Positions 58,294-64,000 of a stretch of DNA of 64,000 bases are shown here, piece by piece (position 1 is the stretch's first letter; every line of letters begins with the position of its first letter). The DNA is from Haladaptatus sp. QDMS2. Its GTDB lineage: Archaea > Halobacteriota > Halobacteria > Halobacteriales > Halococcaceae. The notes beneath the pieces were generated by a model that did no database searches, was not told the DNA's origin, and worked only from the letters and a program-made list of their open reading frames with translations. The stretch covers positions 2,480,001-2,544,000 of the forward strand of contig NZ_CP119791.1 in the NCBI RefSeq assembly GCF_029338295.1. The letters are read 5' to 3'. The position numbers were made by a program, and so were the translations under genes.

Positions 58294-60528
58294 ATGAGAC
58301 ATTTCGTAGCCGCCGTCGCCGTTTCGTTCCTTCTGGTGACCGCCGGATGTAGTGGGATTCTTGGTGGTAGCAGACCGTCCGTTGACATCTCCGCGACGCC
58401 TGTTGCTGTGCCGAGCGACCCGACGTGGCCGCCCGGCGTCAATGAAACGAGTGTTTCCAACGTGACCGCACTCATGGCTGGACACCGGGATGCCCTTTCG
58501 AATCAGGCGGCGGTAATTCACATAGAGCGAACGACCACCCAGTTGTGCGAGGAGCAGGCCGCACCCCACGGCGACGCAGACACCTGTGAGAATGCGACGG
58601 TTATCAGGGATGGATTCTCCGAAGGGAAGTATAGCGCCAATCACAGCCATCACTCGGCCCGTGGCTACACCTTCGCGAATTCGACGCACATGGAGAGAGC
58701 GCGCACCTCACACTATCACACCTACGGTGAGGGCGAGCAACTGTACATCAATCAAACGCACGATGGCAACTCGTCCTACCAAGTCGTCTACGACCAGTAC
58801 GCTTCGTCTGCAGACCCAGACGAACCCTCGCTCCCACGAATGCTCCGGCAGGACCGGGTTGCGGAGGTCCTCGGCCAGATGGAGGCCGTCGATGTATCGG
58901 TGATTCAAGAATCGCCGCAGAAACGGTATCGAATCACCGCCCGTGGCTTCGAAGACTCCCGTGAGATTCTGGAGCGGTACGATGCCAACGACATCAAATC
59001 GAGTCAGCTGTCGATGGTTGTCACAGAAACGGGTGCGATTCTATCCTCCGAGTACTCCTACACCCTTGTTCACGACGAAGGGCCGCGACAGTACGAGTAC
59101 GCTGCAACCCTCGAGTATCCGGATACCCTGTCCCCCGTTAAACCGGACTGGATTTCGACGATGAACGGGGTCGACATGCCACCGGGACTGAACACGTCGG
59201 GAATCTCGAACAGTTCTGCCTTGACAACCGCCCACGAATCAGCACTTGCCAATCAGTCGGCCACGATTCACTATTCGAGCGGTCGAGAGGGGGCCCAGTC
59301 AGTCGTCGTTGGGCCGAACGCAGACCAGTTCCGACTCGTAACGCGCTCTCCAGGCGGCGTCCGGGAAATCGCTTCGAATGGGTCTGCAACGTACGCGTTC
59401 AACGGGAGCGAAGGCTATCAAGTTCAGCAGGTTGACAATCCAGAACAGGCGCGTTCGAACCTGACTCACGGCGAATTCGTCTCTCGTGTCCTGCACACTG
59501 CAGAGGAAGCAGCTGCGCTTCGAGTGAGAGGCGAAAATGTCCGGACCGAAAGTCCGGTGTACTACCTGTCCGGCACCATCGAGGGGAACGAAACGTCCCT
59601 CGAGCCGGCGATAAACGGGTCGGTAGAGGAGATACGGTTTAGAGCAGAGGTCACATCGAACGGCCTCGTCCGCCATGCGTATCTATACTACACCGTGCCG
59701 GAAGATGGGGAAAGGGACAGATACAGGGAGAGCGTTTGGTTCGGAAATGTCGGAAACACCACTGTCTCGGAACCGCCGTGGTGGGGTGAAGGAACGTGGC
59801 TGGTCGGGAAGAACGCGACTGGGCAACGCGAGCTTGTAGACAGTCACGAGGCTTCGCTCGAAAACCGGTCCCTGACAATCTACGCGACGAGTCAGACAGA
59901 GTCACAAACTGACAGTGGACAGTTCTTGTTCGAATCGTCCACTCGACGCGAAGGACGAATTGCGGCGAATGGGTCGCACTATCGGGTGGACATCCAGCGC
60001 TACAATCAGTCTGCGAACGGGACGACCAGAGATCGTGTGGTCGCGTGGGCAAACGGGTCTGCACGGTTCGAACGAACCAATGTGGACAGAGATAGCTACG
60101 AGTACACACTGGTTCGTGACGAGCAAGGGAACGTCGCAGACCCAGCCGCTTTGCTGCAGGTCGAACGTATCGATGGCGACGATATCGAGCTGCTCCTTTC
60201 CACGATTGAGGTGGACTCGATTTCCGCACACAATCGTGGGACGAGCGGAGATACACTCACCGTCGACTACCGATTGTCTGGCCACAATGTAACCGACCGA
60301 GCAGCCTTCGAAGCGTGGACTGGTCACGAAAATGTGTCAGCCCTTTCCATGGAGATGACGGTCCGCGATGGCGTTGTCAGGGAGTACCGACTCGATTACG
60401 ATACCACTGAAAACGGGACGACCGACCGTATATCACGAGAGGTGAGAATGCACAATATCGGACGGACCGAGGTCCCGTTTCCTGAATGGGTCGAAACAGC
60501 GAGAGAACGGACGAACAAATCCACATGA
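58294..60528 (+). CDS. lipoprotein of the paralogous array, second member (3 domains)
   Basis: The 744-residue lipoprotein (lipid Cys19, TAGC) carries three consecutive copies of the domain, about 1-285, 290-497 and 498-744. Each ends in a Trp motif, respectively SPVKPDWIS, TTVSEPPWWGEG and RTEVPFPEWVE. Repeats begin with WPPGVNETSVSN and MPPGLNTSGISN. The third opens differently (GTWLVGKNATG). The ATG at 58294 was chosen because it heads the hydrophobic signal. The stop overlaps the next ATG (ATGA). Confidence 0.8.
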   Translation: MRHFVAAVAVSFLLVTAGCSGILGGSRPSVDISATPVAVPSDPTWPPGVNETSVSNVTALMAGHRDALSNQAAVIHIERTTTQLCEEQAAPHGDADTCENATVIRDGFSEGKYSANHSHHSARGYTFANSTHMERARTSHYHTYGEGEQLYINQTHDGNSSYQVVYDQYASSADPDEPSLPRMLRQDRVAEVLGQMEAVDVSVIQESPQKRYRITARGFEDSREILERYDANDIKSSQLSMVVTETGAILSSEYSYTLVHDEGPRQYEYAATLEYPDTLSPVKPDWISTMNGVDMPPGLNTSGISNSSALTTAHESALANQSATIHYSSGREGAQSVVVGPNADQFRLVTRSPGGVREIASNGSATYAFNGSEGYQVQQVDNPEQARSNLTHGEFVSRVLHTAEEAAALRVRGENVRTESPVYYLSGTIEGNETSLEPAINGSVEEIRFRAEVTSNGLVRHAYLYYTVPEDGERDRYRESVWFGNVGNTTVSEPPWWGEGTWLVGKNATGQRELVDSHEASLENRSLTIYATSQTESQTDSGQFLFESSTRREGRIAANGSHYRVDIQRYNQSANGTTRDRVVAWANGSARFERTNVDRDSYEYTLVRDEQGNVADPAALLQVERIDGDDIELLLSTIEVDSISAHNRGTSGDTLTVDYRLSGHNVTDRAAFEAWTGHENVSALSMEMTVRDGVVREYRLDYDTTENGTTDRISREVRMHNIGRTEVPFPEWVETARERTNKST

Positions 60529-61442
60529 GACGAGTGATTCCAGCGGTTCTCGTTGCCGTGCTCCTCACGACGGCCGGTTGCAGCGGTTTGATGGGCGACG
60601 AACCGACGGAAGACGTTTCGGCGACACCCATGGACGTGCCCGAGGACCCTACCTACCCGCCGGGTGTCACCGAGAATGGTGTCGAGAGCGTGAGCACCCT
60701 CCTCCATGCGCACAAAGAAGCCCTCGCGAAGCAGTCGGTGACGTTCCATCAGGAGACGACGGCGACGCGCATCTGCTCGCGAGTCAACGCCTCCGACGGC
60801 GAGGCATTCAGTTGTGAGAATTCGAGTTTCATGTACGACGGGTTCATTCACGGCCAATACCTCGAAAACAGGAGTCACTTTCTGACCCACACCCGCTCTG
60901 AGTCGGCAACGATTTACGACGACTACACCGTCCGCTCGTACGCAGACGGTGAGCGTGTCTACGTCAATCAGACGCGGTCTGATAACTCGACCTACCGAAT
61001 CGCGTACGGCCCAGACGGCGAACCCACCGACCCGCGCAAGATGATGTTCGTCAATCTGGACAAGGAGGGCGTACTCACGAACTACCTCCACACGATGAAC
61101 GTCGTGTCAGTCGAACGGATTCAGGACTCCCCGACGGAGCTGTATCGAATCACTGCTCGGGACTTCGAGAAGGAAGACCAGTTCACGAACGACCGCGGGT
61201 ACGAAGCAGTTTCTGATGGCCGTCTCTCGCTCGTCGTCGCCGAGACCGGCGCGATTCAGTCGTACAACGTCACCTACACCTTCACCGACGAGAAAGGGCG
61301 CGTCCGGTTCGAGCAGACAGTGACGTACTCCGACTGGGGCAACACGACCATCGAGGAACCGGATTGGCTCTCCAAGGTAAACGAGTCAGACGCTCAGCGG
61401 CCGGAGAGTCATACAGCAACCGCGACGGAGGAGGGACGGTGA
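60525..61442 (+). CDS. lipoprotein of the paralogous array, third member (1 domain)
   Basis: The 305-residue lipoprotein (lipid Cys19, TTAGC) has a single domain that opens YPPGVTENGVES and ends NTTIEEPDWLSKVNES. Internal segments such as TLLHAHKEALAKQSVT match the first repeat of the second member (TALMAGHRDALSNQAAV) in length and hydrophobic pattern. It overlaps its upstream neighbour by 4 nt and the next gene by 1 nt (TGATG). Confidence 0.8.
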   Translation: MRRVIPAVLVAVLLTTAGCSGLMGDEPTEDVSATPMDVPEDPTYPPGVTENGVESVSTLLHAHKEALAKQSVTFHQETTATRICSRVNASDGEAFSCENSSFMYDGFIHGQYLENRSHFLTHTRSESATIYDDYTVRSYADGERVYVNQTRSDNSTYRIAYGPDGEPTDPRKMMFVNLDKEGVLTNYLHTMNVVSVERIQDSPTELYRITARDFEKEDQFTNDRGYEAVSDGRLSLVVAETGAIQSYNVTYTFTDEKGRVRFEQTVTYSDWGNTTIEEPDWLSKVNESDAQRPESHTATATEEGR

Positions 61443-62962
61443 TGCGTCGCATCGTCGCCACAGTTGCGGTTTTCGTGCTTCTCGTGTCGGCGGGGTGCAG
61501 CGGCATCACGGGCGACGAACCCGAACAGGAGTTCTCCGCGACGCCGGTAGACGTGCCGACGGACGAACCGACGCCTACGCCCGAGCCAATCGTTCCCGGC
61601 ATCGGAGCGGAGGGCGTGTTCGACGCCGACTGGGTGGTTCAGTCTCACGAAGCGGCACTGGCTGGGCAGTCGGTGACCCTCCACGTCGAAGAGAATCATC
61701 GACTTCCCGGCGAACGCAGCGCGCACGTCGCGTCGTCGTGGGCGTTCGTCGGGGCCGACCGAGAGCGGTTCCATCTGGTCCAGCAGATTGGTGTGGCAGC
61801 GGAGCGAAACAGAACCCTCGTCGAATACGCCTCGAACGGGTCTTCGACGTACGAACTGAGCGAGCAGGCGAACTTCACCATCCGGAACGTCGGTGAGGGC
61901 ACACCTCCACAGGTCCAGAAAGCGACGTACGGTGAACTGCTTCGCATCCTGTTCTCGTCGGTCGAAATGGACGCCCCACAACAAACCTGGGAAGATGGCG
62001 AAGTGTTGTATCAGGTTCGGGGGCGCACGCTCGCCGACGAGCAGGCGTTCGAGGAGTGGGCTGGCGCCGAGAACGTGACGAGCGTGTACGTGAACGCCAA
62101 GATTACCGAGGACGGGTTCGTCCGCGCCCTGCAACTGCGATACGTCGTGGCGCATCCGGACGGAAAGATCGTGTTCAACAAGCAACTCACCTACTCCGAC
62201 GTCGGTGGCACTGAAGTCACGCTCCCGCCGTGGTGGGGGCAAGACCTGTGGCTCATCGGTGAGAACAGCGGTGGCGAGGCCGCACTCGGCAAGCGAAGCG
62301 TCGCCGCACTCGAGAACAAATCGATAACGGTTCGATGGTCCAAAGACGTGCTCGATAACGCCTCCGACTATCGGTCGCGCCTTTCGTCCGTACACCTTTA
62401 CGGAACCCTCGGCGCGAATCGCGACCGATACCGGACGAGAGTGTACATCAACAACTCCACCGAACAGGTCGACTTCGAGGCGTTCTCGAACGGCACCGTT
62501 CGAATCGAACGCCGGGTGACGCGCGACACGGAGAACGTCACCGTTGCCTCCGACGAGGCAGGGAATCCAATCGACCCGGCCGCCGCGAGACGAGTTCGGC
62601 AACTGTCCGTCGCCGAGGCGGAGACGCTGCTTTCTGCCATCGAGTTCGAGGATGTCATCGTAGACACGAACGCCGAACCGGGCGAAGGACCGGGGCCGCG
62701 GTACATCTTCGTTGGGCGCGCTGTTGGAGATGAACAGGCAATGCGGGAATGGACCGGGTACGACAACGTCTCCAACGTCTCAGCAAGTGTGTCAATTGCA
62801 GCGTCCGGCGCGATTCGTGGATACAGGCTCGAATACACCATCCACCGAAACGGCCAGTCGGATGGGGTGAGCGAGACGTACTACGTCCACGGCGTCGACG
62901 AAGTACAAGTCGACGCTCCATACTGGGCGAATCAGACAACAGAGCCGGATTCAGCAGCATGA
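61442..62962 (+). CDS. lipoprotein of the paralogous array, fourth member (2 domains)
   Basis: The 506-residue lipoprotein (lipid Cys19, SAGC) has two domain copies, about 1-265 and 266-506. The first ends GTEVTLPPWWGQDLWLIGEN, and the second ends VQVDAPYWANQTT. The linker after the lipid carries TDEPTPTPEP. It keeps the SHEAALAGQSVTLHVEE motif of the repeat. It overlaps the next ATG by 4 nt. Confidence 0.8.
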   Translation: MRRIVATVAVFVLLVSAGCSGITGDEPEQEFSATPVDVPTDEPTPTPEPIVPGIGAEGVFDADWVVQSHEAALAGQSVTLHVEENHRLPGERSAHVASSWAFVGADRERFHLVQQIGVAAERNRTLVEYASNGSSTYELSEQANFTIRNVGEGTPPQVQKATYGELLRILFSSVEMDAPQQTWEDGEVLYQVRGRTLADEQAFEEWAGAENVTSVYVNAKITEDGFVRALQLRYVVAHPDGKIVFNKQLTYSDVGGTEVTLPPWWGQDLWLIGENSGGEAALGKRSVAALENKSITVRWSKDVLDNASDYRSRLSSVHLYGTLGANRDRYRTRVYINNSTEQVDFEAFSNGTVRIERRVTRDTENVTVASDEAGNPIDPAAARRVRQLSVAEAETLLSAIEFEDVIVDTNAEPGEGPGPRYIFVGRAVGDEQAMREWTGYDNVSNVSASVSIAASGAIRGYRLEYTIHRNGQSDGVSETYYVHGVDEVQVDAPYWANQTTEPDSAA

Positions 62963-63876
62963 GACGACTACTATCGACAATTTTGGTGGCACTACTCCTC
63001 ACCACTGCTGGCTGTAGCGGCATCCTTCCCGGCCAATCCGAACCGACAGCGGACATCTCTGCGACGCCGGTACCGGTTCCGGGTAATGGTTCGTACCCGC
63101 CCGGTTCACAGCACGTCGATATCGCTGACAACGTCTCGTATCCGCCGGGCGTGACGGAAGCGGGGCTCGAAAACGGGGTCGCCCTCCGCGAAGCGAACGC
63201 TGACTGGATTTCCGGAAAACGATACACGGTCGTTCGAACGGTGATTCGGGAGCGAACCCAGTCAGCTGAATTCGACAAAACTGAAACGAGGCTGGAAATC
63301 GCCAACAACACCTCCTTCTACCTCCAGCGGACGACCTACTGGGACGAGTCACAGACCATGCTCCGTGCGCATTCGCTCTGGGCGACCGGTGACAAAATCT
63401 ACGAACACGAGGTAGAGGGGAATCAGACAGAGACCGACGTCGTACACGACGGAATCGTCCATCCAACGGGAGAGCGAACGATAGACGGGATTGCCGAAGA
63501 GGAACTCGCTCTGCTCCTCTCTACGAACGGAAACGTGACCGTCGAACCGGCTTCAGTCACGATAAATGGGGAACAAGCCTTCGTCCTCACCGGCAAGCAA
63601 ATTTCAGAAGACGATTTCTTCGACAGCCCACAGTACCTCACTGAGACTGACGGGTTCGCGATTGAGAACGTCACTATCCGAGTGCTGGTGACGAGTGAGG
63701 GGAAAATTTGGTCATACCACTACGCACTCTTTGGAGAGCGAGACGGGGAATCGTACACCGAGCGCGCGACGGTCGAGTACAAACACGTCGGGCAGGGGCG
63801 CGTTCACGAACCCCACTGGGCTGACGAACTAAACGGAACTGACAGCGATTCCACTCAGGAAGCGGCGTCGGCGTAG
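62959..63876 (+). CDS. lipoprotein of the paralogous array, fifth member (1 domain)
   Basis: The 305-residue lipoprotein (lipid Cys19, TTAGC) has one domain, opening YPPGVTEAGLEN (residues about 61-72) and ending VGQGRVHEPHWADELNGTD. A repeated phrase (NGSYPPG and NVSYPPG) occurs before the domain. It is the last of the five coupled genes. A T5 run at 63937-63941 may terminate the operon. Confidence 0.8.
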   Translation: MRRLLSTILVALLLTTAGCSGILPGQSEPTADISATPVPVPGNGSYPPGSQHVDIADNVSYPPGVTEAGLENGVALREANADWISGKRYTVVRTVIRERTQSAEFDKTETRLEIANNTSFYLQRTTYWDESQTMLRAHSLWATGDKIYEHEVEGNQTETDVVHDGIVHPTGERTIDGIAEEELALLLSTNGNVTVEPASVTINGEQAFVLTGKQISEDDFFDSPQYLTETDGFAIENVTIRVLVTSEGKIWSYHYALFGERDGESYTERATVEYKHVGQGRVHEPHWADELNGTDSDSTQEAASA

Positions 63877-63939
63877 AAAAACGGTCGAAACGCGATTCGT
63901 TCAGCGGTCAGGTGTGGGAGATGGGCTGAGAGCCGATTT

Positions 63940-64000
<61 letters not shown>

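Overview
The window is chromosomal DNA of a haloarchaeon (class Halobacteria). The proteins are strongly acidic and the coding DNA is GC-rich. Ribosomal protein S6e, a CCA-less tRNA-Lys, a type IV pilin-like archaellin, a thermosome C-terminal tail and a fused-dimer tRNA splicing endonuclease are all archaeal. Many genes have a TTTWAA/TATA element centred about 25-29 nt before the start codon, which fits the leaderless transcripts common in this group. The genus cannot be fixed from the sequence alone. No insertion sequence, integrase, rRNA or CRISPR array was seen.

Layout. 1-6.4 kb: a secreted HExxH lipoprotein (cut by the window edge), a cysteine hydrolase, a PaaI thioesterase, an M23-like protein, a lipoate ligase/octanoyltransferase-family protein, dihydroorotase and a PPOX flavoprotein. 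6.1-12.6 kb: a peptide/nickel-type ABC importer (fused two-domain ATPase, Tat lipoprotein receptor, two permeases). 12.7-18.5 kb: a berberine-bridge-like FAD oxidoreductase, three UspA proteins with a GNAT acetyltransferase, and a DHH phosphoesterase. 18.6-23.8 kb: haloarchaeal proteins of unknown function, an orphan archaellin facing a PadR regulator, S6e, a beta-CASP nuclease and a DUF21 membrane protein. 23.8-30 kb: a CPA2 antiporter, an aldo/keto reductase, a ferredoxin-nitrite reductase and small proteins. 30.07-30.6 kb: tRNA-Lys followed by about 450 bp of noncoding DNA packed with hairpins and two copies of a tRNA T-arm-like element. 30.6-46 kb: membrane proteins, a Rieske protein, pyrD, pheST, trpS-endA with a NucS-N/zinc-finger protein and a Hel308/Sec63-type helicase, and a MATE exporter. 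46-52.1 kb: lipoyl synthase followed by a complete E1alpha-E1beta-E2-E3 2-oxoacid dehydrogenase operon. 52-57.2 kb: Hsp20, leuS and an alanine dehydrogenase/ornithine cyclodeaminase homologue. 57.3-63.9 kb: five coupled genes for paralogous lipoproteins with eight copies of one domain. The right edge carries the last codons of a thermosome subunit.

Genes that work together: lipA and the lipoate ligase-like protein can supply the lipoyl group of the E2 enzyme. pyrC and pyrD both serve pyrimidine synthesis. endA and trpS overlap, which makes sense because haloarchaeal tRNA-Trp carries an intron removed by EndA.

Most notable observations: (1) a 25-codon leader ORF ending Gly-Phe-Gly-Phe-Phe-Arg-Phe just upstream of pheST, with a TATA element at the right distance and mutually exclusive RNA pairings, looks like an archaeal phenylalanine attenuator; (2) the duplicated hairpin/T-arm modules after tRNA-Lys; (3) the five-gene, eight-domain lipoprotein array; (4) two mini-ORFs whose stop codons overlap the start of a gene with a Shine-Dalgarno site (the pdhA-like gene and a 46-residue Cys-containing protein); (5) a cluster of inverted repeats between the archaellin and PadR genes.
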